The notes beneath the pieces are model-generated. The model ran no database searches. It was not told the DNA's origin and saw only the letters and a program-made list of their open reading frames with translations. Shown one piece after another: positions 16,889 through 25,712 of a stretch of DNA of 64,000 bases (positions are counted from its first letter, which is position 1; the number at the start of each line of letters is the position of its first letter). A program made the position numbers and the translations under genes. Source of the stretch: JAYODW01 sp038116745. Its GTDB lineage: Bacteria > Pseudomonadota > Gammaproteobacteria > Ga0077536. The stretch lies in assembly GCA_038116745.1 (NCBI GenBank), contig JAYODW010000021.1:1-64000 (forward strand). Reading direction: 5' to 3'.

Positions 16889-17737
16889 TCAACCGATCAG
16901 TTTTGCGTAATCATCGAGCAGCGGCAGCACCACCTCAGCGCCCTCAGAAGGCACCGGCAGGATCGCGCGCAGCGCGCCGCGGTCCGCGGCTTCTTTCAGC
17001 TGCGCCTGGTCAACGCCGCGTGAATAAAACATGCTCAGCTTGATCTCCTCCGGATTACGGCCCAGCCTCGAACAGGCCTCAGCGATCCGGCTCAGTCCCC
17101 CATCAAGGTCATAAGCACCACCCAGTGGCATCCACCCGTTACAGAATTCCGCGATGTGCGCGGCGGTTCTAGGCCCGGCAGCCCCGCCCATGACGATGGG
17201 GGGATGCGGCTGCTGGTGAGGTTTGGGCCATGCCCAGCTCTTCTCAAAGCGCACATGCTCGCCAGCAAAAGCCGCCTCCTCTTCGGTCCACAGGGCTCTG
17301 GCCGCCAGGATCTTCTCCCGCAGGATCTCTCTGCGCTGTCCGTAATCGAGGCCGTGATTACGCATCTCCTCCACACACCAGCCATAGCCGATCCCCAGCT
17401 CGAAACGGCCGTGCGACAGGTTGTCCAGAGTCGCCACCTGCTTGGCAAGCCAGATCGGGTCGCGTTGCGCGACCAGTGTGATCCCCGTCCCCAGGCGCAG
17501 TGTTCTGGTGACCGCAGCGCAGGCTGAGAGGGCGAGAAACTGATCATGGGAACGCCAGTACATTTCCGGTAGCGGTGGCGCATTCGCGCGGCCACCCCAG
17601 GGTGTCTCCCGGCTGGTCGGAATGTGACTGTGTTCAGGAAACCACAGTGATTCGAAGCCCCGCGCTTCCACTTCACGCGCTAATTCGACCGGTTGAATCG
17701 ATTTGTCAGTCGGAAAAATAACCAGCCCTATCTTCAT
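16889..17737 (-). CDS. LLM-class (F420-dependent type) oxidoreductase
   Basis: Luciferase-like (beta/alpha)8 oxidoreductase, 282 residues from the ATG at 17737, which is preceded by a good RBS (GGAGGTG). Visible family segments are GLVIFPTD at the start, ESLWFPEHSH, RLGTGITLVAQRDP, LSHGRFELGIGYGW and PHPPIVMGG. The pattern resembles probable F420-dependent subfamilies named from actinobacteria; whether this organism makes F420 or the enzyme uses FMN is not visible here. It lies upstream of paaA on the same strand and diverges from the next LLM gene. Confidence 0.85.
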   Translation of the reverse strand: MKIGLVIFPTDKSIQPVELAREVEARGFESLWFPEHSHIPTSRETPWGGRANAPPLPEMYWRSHDQFLALSACAAVTRTLRLGTGITLVAQRDPIWLAKQVATLDNLSHGRFELGIGYGWCVEEMRNHGLDYGQRREILREKILAARALWTEEEAAFAGEHVRFEKSWAWPKPHQQPHPPIVMGGAAGPRTAAHIAEFCNGWMPLGGAYDLDGGLSRIAEACSRLGRNPEEIKLSMFYSRGVDQAQLKEAADRGALRAILPVPSEGAEVVLPLLDDYAKLIG

Positions 17738-17934
17738 TCTCTTCACCTCCAGCCTCATTGAGACGCTGCTGTAGCTACATCGTTATCCACCGGGGTGGAC
17801 GGCATAATCTGCAATCACCGTTGGGTCATTCGCGCACCGTTCCGCCAGAGGCAGGTTAAATGCCGTCAGCTCTGGAGAAAAGCGGGTAACCGCCCCGACG
17901 GGCGCCTGCACAGATATCTGAATAGGAGTCACTC

Positions 17935-18849
17935 ATGCCGCTCGCAAAACCTGCCCTCAGCCTGGCTGCCGTCCCAGGACGACGTAAAAGAACGCTTGAA
18001 CTTGCGCGGGAAATTGAAGCTCGAGGGTACAGCGGAATTTACTGCCCGAGTTTTGGCGACGGATTGGCGCTCTGCGAAGGGCTTGCTCTGACTACGAGTT
18101 CCATCCCATTTGCCACCACGGTGACTCCCATCTACTACCGTCAGGCCGAGGACTACGCGCAGACGATCAGCTTTATCCATGAACTGGCAGAGGGTCGCTT
18201 TTCATTCGGGATCGGTGTGGCGCATGCGCCCTCGCTGGCAACGCGGGGACTGCAGGCTGGGAAGCCGCTGGCTGACATTCGTGCGTTTGTCGAGCGGCTG
18301 CGCGCGACTCCGCGCGCGGGCGCATTGCCCCCGATTATTCTTGCGGGCTTACGCCCGCGCATGATTGCCCTTGTCGGAGAGATCGCTGACGGCCTTGTCT
18401 TCGCCAACGCCGCGCGCAGCTATATGGATACCTCCCTCAGCGCATTACCGCAGTCCCGGTCCCCAAAGTTCTTTGTCGGCAACATGATCCCGACCTGCGT
18501 GCATGAGGATGTGGATACCGCCCGAGCGGTCAACCGGAAGACGCTGTCGAGCTACGCGCTACTGCCGAATTACCGGAACTACTGGCGGGAGGCCGGGTTC
18601 GCGGAGGAAATGGACCAGGTCGAGCGCTGCATTACCAACGGAGAAACAGACAGGATCGGCGCATGTCTGTCCGACCGCTGGCTGGACGAAACTACGATTG
18701 CGGGACCTGCCGGACGCGTTCGCGAGCAGGTGCAGGCATGGTACGACGTCGGCGTGAAAACGCCGATCCTCGTACCCAGCTCGGCCAACGGCGGTCAGAT
18801 GGAAGCCTTCCAGGAGCTTTTCGCGGTCTTCGAGAGGACCGATACCTGA
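17935..18849 (+). CDS. LLM-class flavin-dependent oxidoreductase
   Basis: Second luciferase-like protein, 304 residues, preceded by the RBS TAGGAG 7 bases before the ATG. It has the expected ELAREIEARGYSGIYCPS, the LAEGRFSFGIGVAH segment and the late IAGPAGRVREQVQAWYDVGV motif, similar to methylenetetrahydromethanopterin-reductase-like members. It is divergent from the LLM gene at 16889-17737 with a 197-base promoter region between them, and it converges with the crotonase gene. Substrate unknown. Confidence 0.85.
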   Translation: MPLAKPALSLAAVPGRRKRTLELAREIEARGYSGIYCPSFGDGLALCEGLALTTSSIPFATTVTPIYYRQAEDYAQTISFIHELAEGRFSFGIGVAHAPSLATRGLQAGKPLADIRAFVERLRATPRAGALPPIILAGLRPRMIALVGEIADGLVFANAARSYMDTSLSALPQSRSPKFFVGNMIPTCVHEDVDTARAVNRKTLSSYALLPNYRNYWREAGFAEEMDQVERCITNGETDRIGACLSDRWLDETTIAGPAGRVREQVQAWYDVGVKTPILVPSSANGGQMEAFQELFAVFERTDT

Positions 18850-18892
18850 GGCTTGTCTGTTGCAGCCATCCCGCTGAACTGCGGCGTACAAG

Positions 18893-19678
18893 TCAGGCGC
18901 CGCGCCAGTCAGGCGGCCGTTTGTCGGCGAAAGCGCGGGCACCCTCCTGTCTGTCGCTGGAGGCATACCAGGCGGCAAACGCAGGGTAAGCCTGCTGTGC
19001 CTGCATCGCGGCAGCCAGACTCGGCTCATCGAGCCCGCTCATCACGGTCTGCTTCGAGGCGCGTACCGCCAGCGGCGCGCAGCGCAGGATCCGCCGGCAC
19101 CAATCGCTAATGCTGGCCTCCAGCTCTGAAGGCTCTACAAGTTGCGTCACAAAGCCGAGCCGAACTGCCTCGCTCGCCTCGATGATTTCCCCGGTCAGGA
19201 TCAGCCCCATTGCCTGTTTGAGCCCGATCTGCCTGGCGAGTCGATGCATTCCTCCACCTAGCGCGACCGCGCCGACCAGAGGTTCGGGCAAGCCGAACCG
19301 TGATCGGGGGGTGGCAATCAGGATGTCGCAGGCGAGCGCGACCTCAAATCCGCCGCCTACGGCGACTCCATCAACCGCAGCGATCAGCGGTTTATCAAGG
19401 TCGAAACGCTCGATAAGCCCGGCGTAGCCACTGCGCGGATAGTCGTGTGGCCGTCCCCGCTTTGCGATCGACTTGAGGTCGCTCCCAGCAGAGAACGCGC
19501 GTTCCCCTGCACCGCAGATGACACCGATCCACTGCGCATCATCAGCCTGGAACTGGTCAAAAGCGTGCTGCAGCTCATCGTGCATTTCCTGATTGATCGC
19601 ATTCAGCACTTCCGGGCGGTTGAGCGTTATCCGGGTCACATGTTCGTGCGTTTCGACTTGGATGAACTCGTACGTCAT
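18893..19678 (-). CDS. Enoyl-CoA hydratase/isomerase (crotonase) family protein
   Basis: Crotonase-fold CoA enzyme of 261 residues. Oxyanion-hole segments are AFSAGSDLKSIAKRG and AVDGVAVGGGFEVALACD. The GLPEPLVGAVALGGGMHRL segment carries a glutamate in the position typical of carnitinyl-CoA dehydratase-like members. It shares a strand with the SDR-like gene 69 bases upstream and is probably co-transcribed. It may act on acyl-CoA intermediates of the neighbouring aromatic pathway, but it is not specifically PaaF or PaaG from the sequence alone. Confidence 0.9.
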   Translation of the reverse strand: MTYEFIQVETHEHVTRITLNRPEVLNAINQEMHDELQHAFDQFQADDAQWIGVICGAGERAFSAGSDLKSIAKRGRPHDYPRSGYAGLIERFDLDKPLIAAVDGVAVGGGFEVALACDILIATPRSRFGLPEPLVGAVALGGGMHRLARQIGLKQAMGLILTGEIIEASEAVRLGFVTQLVEPSELEASISDWCRRILRCAPLAVRASKQTVMSGLDEPSLAAAMQAQQAYPAFAAWYASSDRQEGARAFADKRPPDWRGA

Positions 19679-19747
19679 CAGATTCCCCTCAGGAAAAATA
19701 GATTCTTAGAAATTGGCGCTGGCCATGCTGGCTGTTCAACAAGTCCT

Positions 19748-20431
19748 TTAACGCTGCACCCAACCGCCGGCGAAGGGGATCCCCTGCCCCACAAAAAAAC
19801 CGCTTTCGTCGCTGGCCAGGAACAGCGCCAGATAAGCATCTTCTCGCTTGGTTCCCAATCGTCCTGCGGGAACCTGTCGCTTCAAGGATTGGACAAACGA
19901 CTCTTTCGCCATCAGCGCCGGCGGATAGTAATCCTCGCTCTCGACATAGTTCTGCGCGATGAGATTAATCTGCACGTTATGCGGCGCCACCTCAACGCCA
20001 ACCGCCTGCACGTAACCCAGTTGAGCAGCCCGCGCAGCGCTGTATGCGGCCAGCGTTTTCATGCCACGCAGCGCCGACGCACTCCCGTAAACCACGATCT
20101 TGCCCCGCTGTCGCGCGATCATTTGCGGTAGCACTGCCCGCGTCAGACGATGCAACGGGTCAACCATGGTCGCGAACGTCGTGCGCCAGTCCTCATCGCT
20201 GAGCGCCGTCGTTGGGGTTCCCGAGCAGGTTGGCCCGGCCAGGTTTGCAACCAGTACATCTATTTCCCCTGCGCCGCTGACCACCGCTTCACAAGCTCCC
20301 GGCTGCGTCAGATCACTGCAATCGGCCATCACTGTTGCGCCCTCTTCTTCGAACACCTCAACCGTGATCGGACCCATGTAGGCTTCTGCCTGGGTCAGCA
20401 GGACTCGTTTGCCGTCCAGTCGTTTATTCAT
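19748..20431 (-). CDS. SDR-fold protein with halohydrin dehalogenase signature
   Basis: The 227-residue protein would be annotated as an SDR oxidoreductase, but it lacks two SDR hallmarks. The glycine-rich cofactor loop is replaced by TQAEAYMG, and the catalytic YxxxK is Tyr130-SAA-Arg134. It satisfies both published halohydrin dehalogenase motifs: T-x4-[F/Y]-x-G (Thr13, Tyr18, Gly20) and S-x12-Y-x3-R (Ser117, Tyr130, Arg134). Further resemblance to HheC as I recall it includes NYVESEDYYPP and RLGTKRE. Known enzymes interconvert vicinal haloalcohols and epoxides without NAD(P). Length fits. It is paired with a crotonase gene. A divergent, inactive SDR is the main alternative. Confidence 0.72.
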   Translation of the reverse strand: MNKRLDGKRVLLTQAEAYMGPITVEVFEEEGATVMADCSDLTQPGACEAVVSGAGEIDVLVANLAGPTCSGTPTTALSDEDWRTTFATMVDPLHRLTRAVLPQMIARQRGKIVVYGSASALRGMKTLAAYSAARAAQLGYVQAVGVEVAPHNVQINLIAQNYVESEDYYPPALMAKESFVQSLKRQVPAGRLGTKREDAYLALFLASDESGFFVGQGIPFAGGWVQR

Positions 20432-20489
20432 CAGGTTGCCCCTTTCAAGAATTCACTCAATTCGCTTAACGGAAGCCGCACCAGTGCAG

Positions 20490-20620
20490 TCTAAAGACCT
20501 GTTGCAGCTAGTTAAGCTGGAGCAAATGGAACAAAAACAGCTGGGCGTAGCAATGACGCCGTGTCTCGATGCTGGATGGCGGCTACACGAAAGGTAGCCT
20601 GCTCAAGTTCAGCCCGGCAG
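20490..20620 (+). pseudogene. Possible remnant of an acyl-CoA thioesterase (TesB-like) start
   Basis: Within the 263-base space between the SDR-like and tolC-like genes, one plus-strand frame reads DLLQLVKLEQMEQ, which resembles the first helix of TesB-type acyl-CoA thioesterases. The following GRSNDAV lies in another frame, and the first frame stops at 20597. No complete domain follows. This is a weak resemblance, listed so that the gap is described; it may be coincidence. Confidence 0.2.
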
Positions 20621-20694
20621 CATCGGATGTGGCACTCTTGAGCTGCGATGGAGCCAGCGCGCGCGCTTCAGCAGTCAACGATGAGGTGTGTTCC

Positions 20695-22278
20695 TCACCA
20701 CTTGCTGGCGGGCTGAGCCGGGGCTGCGCCGTCTTCCGTCGGTGCGGAGGGCGCTGCGGGAAAGACAAAACCGGACTTGCCTTTTGCTGCCTCGAAGATT
20801 GCTTCCTTGTCTATAACCGGAAGCTGCACGACATCCTCGGGACATGCCGCTCCGAGATCCGCAACTTCCTCTTCATAGGCCCTGGGAGGCGTCATAGCCG
20901 GCATGCTGTCTGCAGTCTGTAGCGTCGAGATCAGGGTGCCCATCCCCGCGAGCACTCGGGAGTAGGCAATCGAGTGGTTGCGCTCTGCGTCGCGATAGGC
21001 TCGCCGCGCTTCGTAGTACTCGTTTTCCGTGTCGAGAATATCCAGCAGAGTCCGCTGACCGATATCAAACTGGCGGCGATAGGCCTCGCGTGCTCTCTCG
21101 ATGGCCCGCTGGTGCCGGTCAAGGTAGGTTTTCTGCTCTTCAAGACGTCTTGTGTCGTTGTAGGCGATCGAAACTTCCTGCCTGAGGTCGCGACAGGTTT
21201 TGTTGCGGACGTCGAGTGCCGCCAGACTGGTTTCCGCAAGCCGTCGACGGTCGGCTATGTCGCTTCCGCCGTTGAATACGTTGACGCTCATCACGAGCTC
21301 GAGCGCGCCTTCCTCGTAGCGACCTGTTATGTCATCCCGGTTGCGCCATACGTCCTGCCTTCCGCGAAGATCAAGACGCGGCATGAACTTCGCCTTGGCC
21401 GCATCCAGCGCGGCCCGTGACGACCACCAGTTCGCAATCGCTGCATGCATCAACGGGTTTTCGTCATAAGCCACGCCAACTGCTGTATCCACATTGGCCG
21501 GCAGCGCATCCCGGCTGAACTCCGGCTCCGCAAGTTCGCTCGCAGGCGTCTCGCCCACAATCCGCTGGTAGCGTCGAGAAACGTCGTGGAGATTCGTGAC
21601 GTCAGTCAGAAGATTGGACTCCGACAAAGCCAATCGACCGGCAGCCTGATCCAGATCGACGCGACGGCCAACACCCGCGTTAACCCTCTGCTCGATCTGG
21701 TCAAAGATCACACGATGGGTGGCGTAGTTTTCTTCCGACAGCGCGACAAAGTCCCGATTTCGCAGCACATCGAAGAAAGCACGGACGACTTCCCGCGCAG
21801 TCTCCTGAGCGATGTTCTGCACCTCATAGAGGCGCGTGCGCGCTGCGTGATTGAGACGGCGCACCTCGTTGCGAGTGAAATACCCGTCAAAGAGCATCTG
21901 CTCAAGCGCAATCGATGCCCGCTCACGGTCGAACTCAGCAGCCGAAAATCTTGGATCGTTTATCCGCTCGACACCCGCCCCCGCCTCAAGATCAATTCGC
22001 GGGAGATAGCCACCTTTTGCCACCAGTACCTGCTGCTCGGCGGCGAGGAATTCGCGGTAGGCTGCCTGAATCTCGGGGTTGGAAAGAATGGTATTCCTGA
22101 CAGCGCCCTGCAGGTCGCTGATCTCTCCCGCATGTGCGCCACAGCATAGGAGTAAGCTACTCAACAAAATTCGGTTGCACAGTCGCAAAAGTCGAACAGG
22201 CGACCGTGAAAAGCCCGCGGGACTAGTGACGAACGTATAGTAACTGACATGCATTCTGTGCGGTGCTAACTCTTGCAT
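20695..22278 (-). CDS. lapE: TolC-family outer membrane protein of type I secretion (LapE-like)
   Basis: Outer-membrane channel subunit, 527 residues. A long N-terminus leads into a signal sequence (LLSSLLLCCGAHA), then two TolC repeats with the usual helical pattern: LQGAVRNTILSNPEIQAAY, then FDGYFTRNEVRRL, and late FDIGQRTLLDILDTENEYY. The last feature is the hallmark of LapE/AggA-type TolC proteins. The C-terminal extension of about 70 residues is Ala/Pro-rich. It diverges from lapG. The symbol is by locus context and motif; it should export the adhesin with LapB and LapC. Confidence 0.9.
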   Translation of the reverse strand: MQELAPHRMHVSYYTFVTSPAGFSRSPVRLLRLCNRILLSSLLLCCGAHAGEISDLQGAVRNTILSNPEIQAAYREFLAAEQQVLVAKGGYLPRIDLEAGAGVERINDPRFSAAEFDRERASIALEQMLFDGYFTRNEVRRLNHAARTRLYEVQNIAQETAREVVRAFFDVLRNRDFVALSEENYATHRVIFDQIEQRVNAGVGRRVDLDQAAGRLALSESNLLTDVTNLHDVSRRYQRIVGETPASELAEPEFSRDALPANVDTAVGVAYDENPLMHAAIANWWSSRAALDAAKAKFMPRLDLRGRQDVWRNRDDITGRYEEGALELVMSVNVFNGGSDIADRRRLAETSLAALDVRNKTCRDLRQEVSIAYNDTRRLEEQKTYLDRHQRAIERAREAYRRQFDIGQRTLLDILDTENEYYEARRAYRDAERNHSIAYSRVLAGMGTLISTLQTADSMPAMTPPRAYEEEVADLGAACPEDVVQLPVIDKEAIFEAAKGKSGFVFPAAPSAPTEDGAAPAQPASKW

Positions 22279-22325
22279 CCAAATTGCGGGAATCGCTTGA
22301 GATGTAGTCTATAACCTAATGATTG

Positions 22326-22335
22326 ATAGCGCTAT
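22326..22335. promoter_or_regulatory. Palindrome in the lapE-lapG divergent promoter region
   Basis: A perfect 10-bp palindrome ATAGCGCTAT lies midway in the 128-base region between the divergent lapE and lapG genes, next to an AT-rich stretch. It is a candidate operator; no known factor is assigned. Confidence 0.25.
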
Positions 22336-22406
22336 TGTTTTCTTTGAGGCTGGATGACCGTTGAAAGCGAAGCAGATTAAGGGGCCGCTGAGGGGCTTAT
22401 TGTAAT

Positions 22407-23081
22407 TTGAAAATGGTCGTTACACGCCGTTACAAAATCTGGCTGTTTCTTCTCAGCGCGCTGGTGTCTGTAACGCTGGCCAAACCTGACCTCGATCTGG
22501 CAGTCAAGCTGGCGGGGGAACGCTACGGCAGCCTCGGGGCAGAAAACGTCTCCCGCTGGCGCCAGATGATTAACGCCAGCGCAGCGTTGGACGAGAAAGA
22601 AAAACTGGAAGCTGTCAATAACTTTTTCAATCAGAGCGTTTTCTACCAGGAGGACCAGCTCACCTGGGGCGAGAAAGACTACTGGGCCACCCCTCTGGAG
22701 ACTCTCGGGCGCGGGCAGGGCGATTGCGAGGACTACAGCATCGGCAAGTACATTTCGCTGGGTATGCTAGGCGTGCCTATTGAGCGCCTGCGGATTACCT
22801 ACGTTCGTGCGTCATTGGGCCTGCCGGGCAGCGGCTCCAGTCAGGCACACATGGTGCTCGCTTATTACCCGGTTCCGAACAGTGAACCACTGGTCCTGGA
22901 CAACCTTGTGCCCGAACTCAGGCCTGCATCAAAACGACCGGATCTGAGCCCGGTGTTCGGCTTCAACAGCCAAGGCTTGTGGGTGGCCGGGACAAGTACG
23001 CCGGCCGTCAAAGATCCCACTTCCCGCCTGTCCCGCTGGCGGGATTTATTAAGTCGCATGCAGAAAGAAGGCCTGGATTGA
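22407..23081 (+). CDS. lapG: Periplasmic adhesin protease LapG (BTLCP family)
   Basis: Calcium-dependent cysteine protease that cuts the N-terminal retention module of LapA-type adhesins and releases cells from surfaces. The 224-residue protein has a signal peptide (cut near LAK, residue 25). The catalytic triad is Cys107 (GQGDCEDYSI), His148 (QAHMVLAYY) and Asp165 (LDNL). The residues flanking the cysteine, Asp106 and Glu108, match the calcium-binding pair of known LapG. It is followed at 64 bases by lapD, same strand, as in Pseudomonas. Its probable substrate is the adhesin at 25713-30140. Confidence 0.96.
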   Translation: MKMVVTRRYKIWLFLLSALVSVTLAKPDLDLAVKLAGERYGSLGAENVSRWRQMINASAALDEKEKLEAVNNFFNQSVFYQEDQLTWGEKDYWATPLETLGRGQGDCEDYSIGKYISLGMLGVPIERLRITYVRASLGLPGSGSSQAHMVLAYYPVPNSEPLVLDNLVPELRPASKRPDLSPVFGFNSQGLWVAGTSTPAVKDPTSRLSRWRDLLSRMQKEGLD

Positions 23082-23145
23082 ACGATGAAACTCGCCTCAA
23101 GTGCGGCGCTCTTCATACCCGTAAGTTTGCGGAGGACCCCGACCG

Positions 23146-25080
23146 ATGTCTCTGATTAAGCAACTCTGGCTCGCCATTGCGCTGCTGATGCTCCTGGCTT
23201 TCGGCGGCAGCTTCACCGTGAGCATCCTCACCACACGTACTTACATGCAGGAACAGCTGCTCCTGAAAAACCAGGACAATGCAAACTCTTTGGCCTCGGT
23301 ACTCGGCCAGATGCCGAAAGATCCCGTAACCATCGAGCTGCTCGTCACCTCCCAGTTCGACCTCGGCAACTACGAGTACATCCGCATTACCGATCCGGAG
23401 GGTCAGCTGCTGATCGAGCGGGTCAACACCGCCGGCGCCGCGCAGGTGCCGGCCTGGTTTCAGCGCGCCGTCACGTTTTCCGTCAGCCCTGGAATAGCAC
23501 AGGTGCAGGACGGCTGGAGTCAGTACGGCACGCTCGAGATCGCGAGTCACAGCCGATTCGCCTATCGCGCCATGTGGCGCAGCACCATGCAGCTGTTGAG
23601 CTGGTTTCTTGGAGCAGCCCTGCTCGCGGGGATTACAGGCACCATGCTGCTACGTTTCATACTACGCCCCCTGGGTGCTGTCGTGACCCAGGCCGAAGCG
23701 ATCAGCGACCGTCGTTTCATCACCACCAAAGAGCCCAGTACTCTCGAATTTCAGACCGTGGTGCGGTCTATGAACGCCCTGTCCACGCGCGTTAAACAGC
23801 TGCTTGAGGATGAGTCGCGCCGGCTGCAGCAGCTCCAGCAAGAGGCACATTTCGACAGCGTCACCGGGGCCTATAACCGCGATCATTTCATGGCTCGCCT
23901 GCGCACCATTCTCGAGGACGACAACAGCACAATGGGTGTGCTGATCATCGGACGCCTGCTGGGACTCGCCGAGCTGAACCAGGCTCACGGCTGGAAGAGC
24001 GTCGATGCGCTGCTCAAACAATTTGCCGACGACATCACCGCGCGCGTCTCGGGCGCGAACAGCTGGCTACTCGGGCGCTTGAACGGCTCCGATTTCGCGG
24101 TGCTGGTACAGGACGAGCTGGACCTGGAGACACCCGCGCACCGGGTGCAGGAAAGCATGAATTCGATCGCCGCGGAAATGGGTATGGCGACCGAGGTGAG
24201 GCTGCCGGTGGCGGCAACCGGTTTCGCACCTGCGGAAAGTCCGGGCAGCATTCTGTCCCGCATCGACGCAGCCTTGAGTGCGGCCGTCGAAGCAGGGGGC
24301 AGAGGCATTCAGTTTGCCGTGACTGGCGCGGCATCAACTTCTCCGCCAACTGCAGGCGCCGGGCAAGATCTCCGGGTCTGGCAGGAGCGACTCGATACTG
24401 CGCTCGAGCGCGGGGAAGTGAAGCTGGTCAGCTTTCCGGTATGCGACCGCAAGGGCGCCAGACTGCACGAGGAATGTGTCGTCAGGATGCAGTTTGACGA
24501 CGGCGATGAATGGGTCGCAGCAGGCGTTTTTCTGCCCTGGGTCGCGCGCCTGAACTACGGAGCGAAACTGGACACCGCGGTTGTGAAGCTCGCCATGCAG
24601 GCCGTTGCTGCGGATCAGTTGCCGCGGTGTATCAATGTCTCAACGCAGTCCCTGCGCGATGCAGCCTGGGCGCAGCAGGTGGGCGCCCTGCTGAAGAGCG
24701 CCCCCGAGGTTGCAGCAAAACTCTGGTTCGAGGTTCCTGAACACGGCGTCTTTCACAACCTGGAGAACTTCCGCGCGCTTTGTGCGCTGCTCAAACCGAC
24801 CGGCTGCCGACTCGGGATCGAACACGTTGGTCATCAGGTATCCCACATCGGCGAACTTCACGACCTGGGTCTGGACTACATCAAGGTCGACGCGACGTTT
24901 GTGCGTGAACTGCATACCACGCCGGCGAATCAGGTCCTGCTCAGGGGCCTGGCGATCATTACCCATTCGATCGGGCTGCTGACACTCGGAGAAGGCGTTC
25001 GCGAGGAGCAGGAGCTGACTGCTCTACTCGATCTTGGCTTTGACGGCGCCACGGGTCCGGCTATTCAGGTGCGGGACTGA
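23146..25080 (+). CDS. lapD: c-di-GMP receptor LapD (degenerate GGDEF-EAL)
   Basis: Inner-membrane inside-out receptor: when cytoplasmic c-di-GMP is bound, its periplasmic domain sequesters LapG. The order in the 644 residues is TM1 (about 5-28), periplasmic LapD_MoxY domain with GWSQYG (Trp124, the LapG-binding Trp125 of P. fluorescens), TM2 (150-173), HAMP, degenerate GGDEF (NGSDF in place of GGDEF) and degenerate EAL (HEECVVRM in place of EAL). Both catalytic sites are lost, as expected for LapD, which binds rather than makes or degrades c-di-GMP. Confidence 0.96.
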   Translation: MSLIKQLWLAIALLMLLAFGGSFTVSILTTRTYMQEQLLLKNQDNANSLASVLGQMPKDPVTIELLVTSQFDLGNYEYIRITDPEGQLLIERVNTAGAAQVPAWFQRAVTFSVSPGIAQVQDGWSQYGTLEIASHSRFAYRAMWRSTMQLLSWFLGAALLAGITGTMLLRFILRPLGAVVTQAEAISDRRFITTKEPSTLEFQTVVRSMNALSTRVKQLLEDESRRLQQLQQEAHFDSVTGAYNRDHFMARLRTILEDDNSTMGVLIIGRLLGLAELNQAHGWKSVDALLKQFADDITARVSGANSWLLGRLNGSDFAVLVQDELDLETPAHRVQESMNSIAAEMGMATEVRLPVAATGFAPAESPGSILSRIDAALSAAVEAGGRGIQFAVTGAASTSPPTAGAGQDLRVWQERLDTALERGEVKLVSFPVCDRKGARLHEECVVRMQFDDGDEWVAAGVFLPWVARLNYGAKLDTAVVKLAMQAVAADQLPRCINVSTQSLRDAAWAQQVGALLKSAPEVAAKLWFEVPEHGVFHNLENFRALCALLKPTGCRLGIEHVGHQVSHIGELHDLGLDYIKVDATFVRELHTTPANQVLLRGLAIITHSIGLLTLGEGVREEQELTALLDLGFDGATGPAIQVRD

Positions 25081-25318
25081 CACCGTCGATTGATGTAACA
25101 GCGCTGAACCGTCAGCGACGATTGCCTGTCTCAGACACGAGGGCCGAGCCTCATGCTGAACCGCTCCAGCAATTGCAGGGCAATGCGTGGCGAACGCTTG
25201 GAGATTCGGGGCCGCAGAATATATGCCTGCTGCCCGAGCGGAGCCGGATCAAAACAACCTGGGCAATCTTTCGCCGATAGTGCGGGGGGGGGATCACTCA
25301 GCGTCGACCTCGCGGGAA

Positions 25319-25642
25319 CTAAATGAGGCCGGTAGAATCCTCCAGAAAAGCCCAATGCCGCGATGATTCACGCATACTGCGGCGCTCAAGCAGCTTGCCC
25401 TGTGCCTCCTCCGGGAGGTCTGTAAAGCGTATGACGTTACCGTCCACCAGCAGGTTGATGAGGTCGTCAAGAACCCGGATAACACCAGCATCCGAGGCAT
25501 GAAACGCGCCCTGCGCCACCCCGCTCCTCTCAAGAAACTCAATTAGATCGGGAGACTCGGTTGCTACTTCTTCGAATCCAACCGTGGCCTCTGCGCTTAG
25601 CGCAACCACCCGACCACTTTCATCTCGCTGAACATAGGGCAT
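25319..25642 (-). CDS. Small conserved protein of the adhesin locus (often mislabelled tryptophan synthase beta-like)
   Basis: A 107-residue acidic protein beginning MPYVQRDESGRVVALS, with a central DAGVIRVLDDLINLLVDGN helix and FTDLPEEAQGKLLERR. This matches a family found in gammaproteobacteria that carries the automatic name tryptophan synthase subunit beta-like protein. It is far too short for TrpB and lacks its PLP lysine, so that name should not be used. It directly follows the adhesin gene on the same strand, separated by a strong hairpin. Function unknown. The 238 bases between it and lapD hold no gene I can support. Confidence 0.7.
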   Translation of the reverse strand: MPYVQRDESGRVVALSAEATVGFEEVATESPDLIEFLERSGVAQGAFHASDAGVIRVLDDLINLLVDGNVIRFTDLPEEAQGKLLERRSMRESSRHWAFLEDSTGLI

Positions 25643-25663
25643 TACTCTAACTCACTGATACCT

Positions 25664-25695
25664 GCGACCGCCCGATCGTACTATCGGACGGTCGC
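25664..25695 (-). other. Strong hairpin between adhesin gene and the 107-residue protein gene
   Basis: GCGACCG-c-CCGAT and ATCGG-a-CGGTCGC form a 12-pair stem with one mismatch and a 6-base loop, 18 bases after the adhesin stop and 22 bases before the next start. No T-run follows on the minus strand, so it is not a classical terminator; mRNA stabilisation or partial termination is possible. Confidence 0.55.
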
Positions 25696-25712
25696 GGGTA
25701 ACCAGATAGGCA

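Noticed and set aside
19748..20431. Ordinary NAD(P)-dependent SDR (FabG-type)
   Set aside because: No TGxxxGxG loop and no YxxxK; it has the halohydrin dehalogenase motifs instead.
25319..25642. Tryptophan synthase beta subunit
   Set aside because: Only 107 residues, no PLP-binding lysine and no trp genes nearby; the name is a database artefact.
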